Shown piece after piece: positions 24,446 to 37,200 of a DNA stretch of 64,000 bases; the stretch's first letter is position 1; each line of letters begins with the position of its first letter. The notes beneath the pieces were generated by a model. That model saw nothing but the letters and a program-made list of their open reading frames with translations, searched no databases and was not told the DNA's origin. The position numbers were made by a program, and so were the translations under genes. The DNA is taken from NCBI RefSeq assembly GCF_051106095.1, contig NC_135787.1, forward strand, positions 174,701,001 to 174,765,000, given 5' to 3'. This DNA is from Pogona vitticeps. Taxonomy: Eukaryota; Chordata; Lepidosauria; Squamata; Agamidae.

Positions 24446-24689
24446 TGGCCACAACAACCCTGCCAAGTAGGCCAGGCGAGGTTCGGCGTTACAGGTGGGG
24501 AATCTTTGCTCCCCCAGGTGTTTGGGGCATCAGCCCTCAGGAGCCCAAGCCAGGCTGGCTGGTGGTAAGAGATAGTGGGTGTCCAAACGTCTTAAAAGCT
24601 CCAAGAGTCCCTAATCTTTGCATAGACCCGTGGCTGTATTCAGGGACTGTAGAGTCAGTGTTCAGAAAGAAAAGAATTTGGAGAATATA

Positions 24690-24910
24690 TTCTGTTAATG
24701 CAGCCTGAAATAGCATTTGCCTTTTTATTTTTTGTAGCCACATCACATGGTTGGCTCATATTCAGCTTGTGATCTACAACAATTCCAAGATCCTTCTTGC
24801 TCTTCATATTGCTGAGCCCAGGTATCCCCTGTCTTGTAACTGCTTTTGGGTTTTTTTTTCATCAGGTGCAGGAAAAATTTCATTCTGTTGTTTTTCAACC
24901 GGGTGCTTAA
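24690..24910 (-). mobile_element. CR1 LINE fragment
   Basis: The plus strand carries the reverse complement of a familiar CR1 segment (GCAGCCTGAAATAGCATTTG, TCATATTCAGCTTGTGATCT, CAATTCCAAGATCCTTCTTG, then TTTCATTCTGTTG). It is diverged and lies in AGK intron 1. Confidence 0.75.
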
Positions 24911-25404
24911 GCAGGTGGAAAGCATGAGAATGAGCTGTAAGTTGTTCAAAAGGAGGAAGCTAACATTGGGGAAGGATGTGTAAATGTTGAGAATTAAATT
25001 AGGGATGGTATGCAGTTCATTCAAATAGGAATTACCGGGATTTTTTTTTAAATAATAAAAGAAGTAGAAGGGCCTAATCCAAACCTTTCCCCCTGGTCTC
25101 CCCTCTTTCTCATTGCATATCTACAATTTTCATTGGAAGAAAAGCTTCTCTCCATGTGAACCAAAGCTCCATTCCGTGATGGAAATAGCATGTGTGGGGC
25201 CTTGATTACAACCACCATAAGGAGCTGAGAGTGAAAAGCTGCCCTGTATTTCATCAGCACCCTTGTGCAGATCGGATCCTCTCCTAATAGCATGTTGTTG
25301 TTTTTAAAAAAGTTACTCATGCAATTCCTATTTGTGTGAATGAAATTTCATTTAGTTAGACCCTTAAAGTGAGGGTTCAGAAGGTGACAGAACAAAGAAC
25401 ATTT

Positions 25405-27572
25405 GTTGTTTAGTCTTTAAGTTGTGTCTAACTCTTCATGATCCCATGGTTCACGAAGAGTCAGACCACGACGGTCCAAGGTAGGCTTCAGCAATATGTT
25501 CTCAGTCCACATACTGCTGAAGCCTACCTTGTAGGATTTTGAGCGTAACCTTGCTAGCGCATGAAATGAGTGCAATTGTACGGTAGTTGGAGCATTCTTT
25601 GGCACTGCCCTTCTTTGGGATTGGGATGTAAACTGATCTTTTCCAATCCTCTGGCCACTGTTGAGTTTTCCAAACTTGCTGGCATATTAAATGTAGCACC
25701 TTAACAGCCTCACCTTTTAAGATTTTAAATAGTTCAATTGGAATGCCATCACCTCCACTGGTCTCGTTGTTAGCCATGCTTTCTAAGGCCCACTTGACTT
25801 CACTCTCCAGGATGTCTGGTTCAAGGTCAGCAACCACACTATCTGGGTTGTCTGGAACATCCATATCTTTCTGGTATACAGTGGTGCCTCACTAGACAAT
25901 GATAATCCATTCCACTGAAATCTCTGTTTAGCGAAATCGTTGTCTAGCGAAAAGCATTTCCCCATTGGAATGCATTGAAACCTGTTCCAATGGGGAAGAA
26001 TCGTTGTTGTCTAGCGAAGATCTGCCATAGGAAAGCCGCTTTGCAAACCACCAATCAGCTGTTTAAATAGCTGTCTTGCGAAGCTTAAGTCCTGAAAACA
26101 CCTGTTTTGCGAGCGCGGAGGAAGCTGTCAAAATCGTCGTCTAGCAAAAATGGGTTTGCGAAGCAGGGACCAAATATTGTCCAGCGAAATTCCCACATAG
26201 GAATCACTGTTTTACGAATCACTATAGCGATTGTAAAAAGTCAATGTCTCGCGAAAAAACTGTCATGGGGGGTAACTGTCTAGCAAGGCACCACTATTCT
26301 TCTGTGTATTCTTGCCACCTCTTCTTGATGTCTTCTGCTTCTGTAAGGTCCCTACCATTTTTGTCCTTTATCATGTCTATCTTTGCATGAAATATTCCCG
26401 AGTACCTGTACCTGAGTAGCCCAGTGGCTTTTCCTACTTTCTCCGGTTTCTGCTTGAGCTTTGCTATAAGAAGCTGATGATCAGAGCCACAATCAGCTCC
26501 AGGTCTTGTTTTCACTAACTGTACAGAACTTCTCCATCTTTGGCTACAGAGAACTTAATCAATCTGATTTCAGTATTGCCCATCTGGTGATGTCCATGTG
26601 TAGAGTCGCCTCTTGTATTATTGGAAAAGAGTGTTTATGATGACCAGCTTGTTCTCTTGACAAAACTCTATTAGCCTTTGCCCTGCTTCATTCTGAACTC
26701 CAAGACCAAACTTACCTGTGGTTCCTTCTATCTCTTGACTTCCTACTTTAGCATTCCAGTCCCCTATAATGAGAAGAACATCTTTCTTTGGTTTTAGTTC
26801 TAGAAGGTGTTGTAGTTCTTCATAGAATTAGTCAATTTCAGCCTTTTCAGCATTGGTGGTTGGTGCATAAACTTGGATTACTGTGATGTTGAAAGGTCTG
26901 CCTTGGATTTGTATTGAAATCATTCTATCGTTTTTGAGATTATATCCCAATAGAGCTTTTCCCACTCTTTTGTTGACTATGAGGGCTACTCCATTTCTTC
27001 TACAGGATTCTTGCCCACAATAGTAGTTATGATAATTGTCTGAATTGAATTCACCCATTCCCACCCATTTTAGTTCACTGACGCCCAGGATGTCAATGTT
27101 GATTCTTACTATCTCGTTTGACCACATCCAGCTTACCAAGGTTCATAGATCTTACATTCTAGGTTCCTATGCAGTATTTTTCTTTGCAGCATTGGACTTT
27201 TCTTTCACTTCCAGGCACGTCTGCAGCTGAGCGTCCTTTCGGCTTTGGCTTCATTAGCTCCACTTCATTAGCTCTGGAGCTACTTGTACTTGTCCTCTGG
27301 TCTTCCTCAGTAGCATGCTGGATGCCTTCTAACCTGAGGGGCTCATTTTCCAGCCTCATATCTTTTAGCTTTTTGTTTCTGTCCATGGAATTTTCTTGGC
27401 AAAGATACTGGAGTGGCTTGCCAGTTGCTGCTCCAGGTGGATCGCGTTTAGTCAGAACTCTCCACAATGACCTGTCCATCTTGGGTGTCCCTGCACGGCA
27501 TAGCCCATAGCTTCTCTGAATTACTCAAGCCCCTTCACCACGACAAGGCAGCAATCTGTGAAGGAGAAAGAA
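25405..27572 (-). mobile_element. Bov-B (RTE) LINE, broken and with a nested MITE
   Basis: The 5' part, at the high-coordinate end, matches 3415-3665. It is followed by endonuclease frames (NIDILGVSELKWVGMGEFNS; KNDRMISIQIQGRPFNITVI) and RT-side frames (DLTEAEDIKKRWQEYTEE; KRSVYIPIPKKGSAKECSNY). A TA-flanked MITE (25879-26295) splits the copy. At the 3' side most of the RT is missing, and a tail segment (25405-25448) abuts a short inverted arrangement (25441-25535). It lies in AGK intron 1, antisense to the gene. Confidence 0.93.
25879..26295. mobile_element. TA-flanked pogo-like MITE inside Bov-B
   Basis: It starts CAGTGGTGCCTCACTAGACA after TA and ends CAAGGCACCACT before TA. Bov-B sequence continues on both sides (reading EELY / RWQEYTEE on the minus strand), so this element inserted after Bov-B. 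Sister copies lie at 34545, 44115, 55396, 56568 and 62274. Confidence 0.85.
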
Positions 27573-28151
27573 AAGAATAGTCCAGGGCATAGATGCTTTA
27601 ATAGCATATGCTGTTGTGTATGCAGCGACTGCTGCAATAATTCTGCTGGGTATACCTAGCAGTATCATACACACATTTAACCTCCTTCCAGAATATGTGG
27701 GGCAGTTAGGTCCTGTCGAAAAAACCTGGGCAGGATCAGCTATTTTGCTAGTCTGAGTCATAAGTCACATTTCTAGAGGCCTTATTTCAAAGTTACATCC
27801 CTTCAACCGCCTTTTCTTCCTGGGCTCACTTCTTACCTCTTTCTTCTAGTCTTTTTCTGTAGCTAAAATGCTTCTGAAGATGTGGGCAGTGAAGATATTT
27901 TTGTTATCTTCTCCCCCTCAAAAAGGAATGGGTGAAGTGGACTTATTGTTTAATTGAAAAATGTAAAAATACTCCCTGAATGTGCACATCAAATTGTATT
28001 CTCCCATATTAATGTAGAATGTTGATTAACGAAAGAAAACAAGGGGCACTTACCGTGACTTGTCATTTCTGACCAGCTTACTAACAGAAGAGCTATAGAT
28101 GAATAATTTTAACATTACCACAAGCTGCTCTTGTATTCCTTTTCTTCCCAG

Positions 28152-28276
28152 GACAATACACAAGAAATGGCCAAGGTGATGAAATTGTTTCACTCCCTCA
28201 GAAATCATTGGAAAAAGACAACAGTGGGGGCCTGCTTGCTCACTTGGGGAGGAAACTGGCTGTATGGAAAACACTG
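28152..28276 (+). CDS. AGK: AGK exon 2 (start codon exon)
   Basis: The acceptor is a pyrimidine-rich tract ending TTTTCTTCCCAG (AG 28150-28151); the donor is TG|GTAATT (28277). The ATG at 28167 has G at -3 and G at +4. It encodes [19 protein letters not shown], then the hydrophobic segment [15 protein letters not shown], and ends in phase 2 (TG of a Cys codon). The segment after the basic stretch is the probable mitochondrial targeting and membrane part. A second in-frame ATG (28179) would give an N-terminus of about the mammalian length; I chose the first for its better context. Confidence 0.93.
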
Positions 28277-31200
28277 GTAATTATTATGTAGACTCTAAAT
28301 TATTACTGAAATTAAGATTTCTTTAAAAGAAAGTAGATCAGAGTTTACAGCCAAACTAGTGGATACATACAGAAATAATAGTGGCATGTAAAGTGTTACA
28401 CGGATGGTCTCCTAATTATATGTGTTTTTTAAAAAGTTACAGATAATTCCGAATGTAATTGGAGTAGTGACATTATGATGTGTCAGGGATGATACTTCCA
28501 AGCTTTGGCTTTTCCCATTTATTCAGTTTCTTTTTTCTTGAGCGTCTAAAATTAGATCAGAAGGAATTGTTACTGGGAAAGTTGAGTAAAGCGAATTTTC
28601 TATTAAAAGTTCCATACCTCCCATATACCCTGGAGCAATTCAGAGCTGCAGTAGAGTCTGAGAAGCTAGGCTATTGGAAGGTATTTATGTGCCCTTACAA
28701 AATTGTCAATACTGTACTTTTATACTTGAACCGTTGGAAAGCAGAGATTTTGTAAGGCCAGTGTGTTTTAATTGCCCACTGATAATGAAGCCATTTCAAA
28801 GTAGTCTAAAGCAGAATAGCTCAGAACAATATATTCTTGCTGGGGAAAAATCTTTTCCCTGTACTACTGTGAGGGTTGTAGCTGAAGTCAGAGAGAACAG
28901 GGAGTTGGGAAGCAGTTGGGCAGATGATGTCATCATCCATCCTGATCAAAACTTGCCACAGTTTTCATCCTTATTAAACCTGGCTCCACTGCACAAATCC
29001 ACAGTTCAGTTAATTGTTGAAATGAATGTGGGGCCATTCACCTGAACTGTTGAGCAACATTAGAAAATATTGATAAATACATTATATGTACTTTGCCATA
29101 GAAGTGAGCTTTCATTGCTGCAGAGATTGAGGCTAAATTACTATGCTGAAAGCATACTTGACTAGCTCCTTATAGTGCCCCTTTATAATAGATTAAAGGT
29201 TTAGCAAAATCTTCTCCCTCTATTTCTGACATAGTTGGAGCTTCTAATGCAAAGAGTGCTGCTTTAGTTCAACATTGCTTCAGCTTAGCCTTTGACTTCC
29301 AGGAATTAGCTGTTTTAGGCATTGCTTGTTCATTTGCTGCTGAAGAAGGACTTCTTCCATAGGGAAAGGGGGAGAACAGGGAGGCAGTGCCAGAACTTTC
29401 TCCAATTAGCTCTTAGTTATTCTTGAATAGCGCATCTGGGCTCAGACAGTGGAATGTGCAGCTTTAATTTTTTAATTAGAATTAAACTGTAGATTTAGAG
29501 GCAAGTCGTGTGCTGCTTCCCAGTTGAAACATTCAGATTCCTGAAGCTGCTAATTATGTTCCAGATGCAAGGGGTGGTGGTGGGAGGAACTATGATGCCT
29601 GTACATTTTTTTCTTTTGGGACAAAGAATTTTGATAGAGAGGGTATTTAATATGGGGAAGATATTGTGATAGGAAAAGGATGAACCCACTTCCCCTGCTA
29701 CTGGCATCAAGTCCTTCTACAGTGGCTGATGCTGTTAAAAAAATTAAAAGCCCAGGAGATCATAACCGCAGGTGTCTGTTGGCAAGACATTGTACCCTAT
29801 TTTTTATTTTAAAATTAAGGCACCGTGTATGCCTAGAAAGATTGAAAGGATGCTTGTCTAACTGAAGCAGTGATTTCGAGATGTGGCAGGTGTAACTTTG
29901 GTCCAGGTACGATTTTTTTCATTCTACATAGCGAATGTAACTTTTTTGAAGAACAGATCCCAGAACATTCCAGCTGGCATGGTCAACCATGCTGAGCGGG
30001 AACACAGAGAGCAATAGTCCCCAAAAGTAATTTTCCATCTTGTGATAACAGGGACATAACAGGCAAAACAAAAATTAAAATAAAAAAAATGTGGCATCTT
30101 AAAGATTCACTGCTATATTTTAATGTGAGCTTTTGCGGATAAGGCCACTTCCTCAGAACAGTTAATTTTGCAGGCAACTGACAGAAATGTGATATGTCAT
30201 TACGTTCCCAGGAAACTTTTCATTTCATAGTAGTTTGTCCTTGTATCAGAGGCAGATAGAAAGTAGATCTTTTGAGTATTCTCAAAGGCTTTCACGGCCA
30301 CGATCTGATGGTTGTTGTGGGTTTTTCGGGCTCTTTGGCTGTGTTCTGAAGGTTGTTCTTCCTGACGTTTCACCAGTCTCTGTGGCTGGCATCTTCAGAG
30401 GACTGGAGTAGCACTCTGTGCTCTGGTGCAATTTGTTTGGGAGTGGGATCAGCTTTTGTCTTTTTCAGGAGATGGGTGATTATGTTGAGCATGGTCAGAG
30501 TTTCTACTCCACTCCTCTGATGATGCTGGCCACAGAGACTGGCAAAACGTCAGGAAGAACAACCTTCAGAACACGGCCAAAGAGCCCGAAAAACCCACAA
30601 CAACCATTAGATCTTTTGTCTAATTTTGTGCACAGATTGTGCACAGATGGATGGAGATGTTTTCTGATCAACAGCATAAATAGGATTTCCAGACAGTTTT
30701 ACATCCAGTCATTGACCAGACCCAGAGCTTCATTAACATGGCTTGTGCATTTATGGTCCGGTCGTGCCATTCTGGACTCCAGGAGATTGAAAATAGCTGC
30801 TTAAAAATGAAATAAATCCAGTTTCTTTTAAATGGCTGTCCTTGTGCTGATTGCTTTTGCCGGCACTAGTGTTCTCAATGTCAAAAGCAGGAGTCTTAAT
30901 TGGTTGCCTCTGATCAGATCTTCTATAGCAGTGGTCCCCAACCTTGGGCCTCCAGGTGTTCTTGGACTACAACTCCCAGAAGCCTTCACCACCACCTCTG
31001 CTGGCCAGGATTTCTGGGAGTTGAAGTCCAAGAACATCTGGAGGCCCAAGGTTGGGGACCACTGTTCTATAGTGTGGCTGGCCAGTTTGAGAGCTTTGTG
31101 TTGGTATCTTTGATCGGTAATAACTCAGAAGTGGATTTGGACTTAAATGTGCAGGGTTTTCCTAGGAGGTAATGACATGTAGGAGGTAATTGGCTCCACT

Positions 31201-34200
31201 TTGAAATTACAATTTTGTTACTGGCTTTGGTGCGTGAATGTTGGGTTCTAGTTAAAAAACATCACAGGTGCTGCAAACCTGAGGCATTAAACAAGGCCAA
31301 ACACACCTGAAATTCAGCAAAGTCCTTAACTTTGAGAAAGCTTGAGATTCTGTCTTCTCCTTGTTTTGAGGTAAGGAGATGGATAATGGTGCCCATGATG
31401 AAGTCCTGCTTTCCTTTGTATTCTGCAAGCAGCTGCCACTATGTCTACAGTATCTTATAGAAGATGGTTGTGCTTTTCAGAGTTAACTGGGATGTACAGT
31501 TTGCAAAGGAAATAATTGATTTAGTCATTCACTTTCACCCAGGCCCTGTCATAAGGAAACAAGCTTAAATCCAGATTTACTTACACAACAGTACTATATG
31601 TATTGAAGACCTCTTTTGGATTTAGTCTGGTGTCATAGTCATTGACAGCAGCAGTCATTGATGGCACAATTAATTTTATTCTAATATTAGCAACAGCAAC
31701 GTATTTTTCTGTACATATTTTTTGTAAAGTTATAGACTGGCCTGCTCATAATACTACTTTAGTAGCCCACAAAATTAGTAGCCTGCTAAATTTCAGGATT
31801 CAATCTTCACTATAGGGTTAGTGCAGGTTTCTTTACACCTCTTTTGTCTATCTCTGTTAACACCTGCTCAAGTGATAAATATAGCCTGTGTGTGTGTTTG
31901 TACCAAGAGAAATGGTAAAATCTAGAAACATGAAAAATAATCAGATAGATTACATCTTGACTTGCCATACTGGCTGAGGAATTATTGGAGTTGTAATTCT
32001 GTAACTGAAACAGATCTCTCAAGCAGTCAGTTACCAACATGAAAAGTATAGATATTAATATGTTCCAACTGAAACAGTGGAACAAGTTGTATTGTGGATG
32101 GCTGTCTTGACTGAGTGTTTTGGACATTATAGTCCTATAACAAAAATGGCCAGAGCTGGAAACACAAACTTTGCCTATAAATATTTTTTGGTTTCCTCCT
32201 CACAGTAATGACATACTGAGTGCCCATGTTGTCTGTGGGGATTCTTGGAATGTAGTCCAAACAATTTACTTGCAGGGATTCTGGGAATTGTCATTTACTT
32301 AGCTTTCAAGAGGTGTACTATGGGAAGAGCCGAAACAGAAAATTTTCTATATTTAGATTATATCTGGACTGTTGATTTAGTATGAATAGTTTTGGAAGTT
32401 GCATTTCTGCTTCCGAAACAAAATGGTCATGGCAAGAAACATGAGATGCTACATGCACAGTATTGATTCACAAGGTAAATAACTGGGTAAGTTACATTTT
32501 GACAGCTATGCTCCTTTTGATATTAAAGCACTTGTAGTCCAAAGATATTAGCTGGGGAATTATGGAAGCTATAGTTCTTTTGCCTCAAGAGATCTCCAAA
32601 GTGGTAAGAGACTTATGTACGAAGAGTACTGATCTCCTTCTCCAATAACTAGACATGTTATATTTCTATAGGACCTCTGGGAGGCAATTTTAGGAGTTGT
32701 AGTCTCAAAAAATTGCATTTCCACACTGTGAATACTGGGCTTAGTACTGGCACGGAGGGAGAGAGAAAAATATGAACATTAAAAAAAATTGGGGTAGGGC
32801 AAGAAGAGAGAAGGAGAGCACTGGAATGGGATGGTGGGGCTAGTGAATTTCTAACCCTGCTACAAATTAAATAAATAGTGGTATATGGAGCTGGAACGAG
32901 GTCAGTATGAGACAAAGAATTTGGGATGAGAAGGATGGAAGAGCAAGGGTACTAGGTGTGAGGAAGGGACTCATGGATCTTTAATCAAGGAAAGCTGGGC
33001 AATTTTGCTAGTTTTTAGGCGGGGGTGGTATTATCTGTTGCTTTATCTCTTTGGATAGTGGGCAGTTTCCTAATCTTGGGTGGCCCAAATTTTAACAAAT
33101 GTCCCCTCCAAAAAAAAAAAAAAACATTGGGGGGAGATCTTCATGTTACATACTGTCAATTCTCCTTCAATGTATGGGGACTATAAATGAACAATCTTCA
33201 AAATGTCCTGTTCTCAACAGCCCTGCTCACCTCTTGCAAACTCAACCCCCCCCCCCCAAATTCTTTTAGGGAGTCAATCCATTTCTCATTTGGACTTCCT
33301 CTTTTCCTGCTGACTTCAACTTTTCCCAGCATTACTTATTATCTTTTCCAGAGAAGAGATATACTGCCACCAAAATTGCCAATGCAACAGCAGCTGAAAA
33401 GCTCTATAATGCAGAAGTTTGTAAGAGCAAGCCCTGCCCTCTGTGCATGTAGAGTCCTAAAGGACAGTAGGGTAGGGTAGCTTTTCTCCTTTTAAGAAAG
33501 AGGGGACATAACTACTGCAATTTCAATGGTATACGTGACAAGGGTTTCTCAGGAAACTCACACATGCAAAGGCACAGGAATCACATGTTGCCCACTTCTG
33601 ATGTAAAAGCTGCCCTGGACTTCCAACCATTCAAGGCCTAGTGAACGATGGCTGCCAGCACTGAATGAAAAGTTCCAGTGAACCCTTTCCAAAATTATGA
33701 TTGGATCCTAAGCCATTTGAAATCAAGCAGTTTAGAATCCATTTATAGGAAGGACGGAAGGACTGGAACTTTTCATCCAGTGCTGGCAGCTGTGGATTTT
33801 GCAAAAACTGCATGGCAGAAGAAGTCCACTGAATCAACTCAAGATGATTCTGTATGTGAAAATGATAAGAGGACATTCTTTAATTGCTACACTCATGATC
33901 CAGTGTAGTTGCTATTGTTGTAAGAGGAGGTGGGGGTTGTGGGACAAAAATAACTGGAGGGTCACTATTGCCTCTTCTGGCCCTATAAAATGTAACTAAT
34001 CCTCGCTTTCAAGGTTGGGCCTGCAGGCATACCATTTGTCTTAGCAGTGATGCAGGACTTCATTAGCAAGAACTTGCTGAGCTTTGATTTTGATTTTGCT
34101 GTTAAGTGGCAATTGCAAGTACTGACCGATTGCTTCACACTTTACATCTGATCATTGTCACTGCAATAATGAAAGACTATTGGCTTTTCTAAATGATTCT

Positions 34201-37200
34201 GTTCAAATTTGGAAACATGCTATTTGCCTTACGCCCTCTTACTAATTGCTAGTTTATTGTATAGTCATTGGTTTTGCTACCCAATAGAGATACTTGCTGT
34301 CTATATTTCCCTTTTGGTGTCTGGTGAAAATTATTTGATTTGCCCAAACATTTTAAATTGAAGCTTTGTTTAGTTTTGCTTTGGACTTTTACTATCTGAT
34401 GCAATTTGGTGTTTTTTATAAAATTGTATGTATTCTATATGCTGCTGTGAGAGCTAAGGCTGGAGAGTGTCTAGCCACCCTTAGTGCATATCTTAATAAA
34501 TTAAAGACAAACAAACAAAGGGGACTACTATGTAGATGGCTATGCAGTGGTGCCCCACTTGACAACGATAATGTGTTCTGTTAAAATCGCTGTTAAGCGA
34601 AATTGTCATCAAGCGAAAATAAAAACCCCGTTGAAATTCATTGAAAACTGGTCAGTGTGTTCCAATGGGGGAAATATCTGCTCATACGGCGAAGATCCTC
34701 CGTAGGGGAAGCCATTTTACATCTCTGTCTTCCGGAAATTGGTCCGGAAAACAGCAGGGAGCCATTTTGAAAATCCGACGATCAGCTATTTTTAATCATT
34801 GTGATGCAAAAAAAAAAAAGTTCCCGAAGCAGGGAACTGATTGTCGTAAAACAAAAAAGAAACCATTGGAATCATTGTTTTGCGATCGCTATAGCAATCA
34901 CAAAAAACTCATCATCAAGCAATTTTGACATCTAACGGGGTAATCGTCAAGCAGGGCACCACTGTACCATTCTATTCTGGTTTTGTCAGGCCAAATCTGG
35001 AACGTTGTGACAAGTTCTGGGTACCACGGTTTTAAAAGGCTCTTGACAAGCTAAAATGTATCCAGAGGAAGGTGACCAGGATAATAAAATATCTGGAAAC
35101 CAAGGCTTCTGAGTAATAGCTGAGGGAGCTGGGCATGTTTACCTCTTCTCTTGGAGAAGACTGAAAGAGAGTATGATAGTGATCTTCAAATATTTGAAGA
35201 GTTGTTGGATGGGAGATGGAGCAAGCTTTTTTCCTGAAGCTCCAGAGAGTAGTAATGGAACTCAAGAAATGGATACAAATTTTGAGGAAGCTTTCACCTG
35301 AATGTCTATTTGTCTATTTACTGTAAAGTATTTTTACCCTGCTTTCTCCTTAAGAAGGACCCAAGGTGGCTTCCATCATTAAAAGATAATATGTAAAGCT
35401 AAAAACAGTAAGTTAAAAAATACTAAAAAAGAATCAAATAAATACCATGCAAAAAGACAGTGAACAAAGGCAACACCAAAAATGCATCCAAATAGTAAGG
35501 CACAGCCATCCATTTAAAAACTACACTCAGGCAGCCAGCCAGTCATTAAGGGAAAGCTTGCCTGAAGAGAATGGTCTTTGCCTGCTTCCAGAAGGACAGT
35601 GAAGATGGGGCCAGCCTGGCCTCCTATAGGAAGAATTTCCATAGTGTGGGAGCAGCAACAGAGAAGGCTCTCTCCTGTGTCCCCACCAAGTGTTCCTGTG
35701 AGGATGATGGGACTGAGAGAAAGGCATCTCCTGGTTGTCTTTATAGCTGGGCAAGCTCATAAAAGGAAGTAAGAGGTGTTCGACAGTGGAATGGATAGCC
35801 TCAGAGGATGGAGGACTCTCCTTTATTGGAAGTTTTTAAATAGAAGATAAATGGCCAGCTGTCAGGGATGCTTTGGTTTGGATTTTCTGCTCTGATGAGG
35901 GTTGAATTTAAGGTCTCTTAGCCTGTTAACGTCTGTGATTCTGTGAAATAAATGCTAGTACATTAACTGAATATGGAGGCTTGTAGCAAGAAGCCTATGA
36001 GGGAAGTTTATGGAACAGCTCCCTCCTCCTTGCAGTCTCAAGCAAAGAAGGGGAATTGGAAAATGTGGTGTCAGGCACAAAGCTTATTTTCTGGGTTTGG
36101 GGTTCTCTGAATTTAGACCAAATCCGTGAGTGCAGTTGGGGGTCACTGAATGCAGAAGACACCTTCCCTCCATAGTAGTCTCTTGGCAATGATTTGTGTG
36201 TACAAACCCGTTTCCTCTTGTATTTTGTTGTCTGTGTGGATTGTGGAACACTTGGATGCATTCTAAAGAAATTACGTGATATTGGGCACTGACATATGAC
36301 TTATGGTTAAATATTCAGAAAAACTAAATGAAATAAATGGGACCCGAATGGCCCTAATGTTCAGCAGGCTGTAGTTGTCATTTGCTGACCCACAAGGGTA
36401 GACTTAAAAGATATGCAACCCTGTCTCTGTAACCTTGGCTTTAAAGATTACTGCTGTTACATCTGTCCCTGAAAAAAAATAGATGTTAGCAAAACCTTTC
36501 AGTATTCTTAGCAAGAATTCTGCCCAGTCTGACATTGAAGGACTATTCCAATGGAAAAATTTCCTGTGAGTCACTTTGTTGTGTTCCTGTTGCTTCACAC
36601 CTATATGTCAGCCAAACCTTATTTTCTCAGCCTTTCCTTGGTGTTCAGAGGCTTAGCAGGATAGATGGAGGAAACTCTTTAATGGGAACAGGTTCCCTTG
36701 GGTCTTTGCCGAGAAATCCTTAAATGATGGAGATAAGTTACAGCGATTTGGGCTCTAATAATAAATACACATTTGTAAATGGTGACTGTGTTTAGTTTAC
36801 ATGTGGATAAAATGGAGCAGGGCTGCCCAATTCATTTCAGCACTTGAGTTGGTTTTTAACTAGTACTTATTAAAATTACAGCAATTAGTCAATAGTCTGT
36901 TGCTCCTACAAAAAAAAGAGTTTCTGTTTCTTAACAGACATGATTTATTCCTTTGAATCTGAAGAGCAAACATTATGTTAAGGGGAGTGCTAATGCCTCC
37001 AAGGAAAACTTTGATAAATATTCCAATTAGGCATGAATTGGAGTAATATATTATTTATACTGTTCTCTCGCTTAGGAGGGATGTATCTGTTTGTCCCATT
37101 ATTTTCACTAAAGGTTTCCTATTGACAGAATTTATCTTGTTGCTTAGTTTGAATTTTCTCCAGATTGATTCCTCATCTGAAATCAATTTGTGTAATGCAA

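Noticed and set aside
23877-24452. 191-codon minus-strand frame across the CpG island
   Set aside because: GC-rich DNA is poor in stop codons. The frame has no domain and overlaps the AGK promoter and first exon.
30302-30612. CRISPR-like or snRNA origin for the palindrome
   Set aside because: Only two inverted arms and no spaced direct repeats. The wording matches Penelope-like terminal repeats instead.
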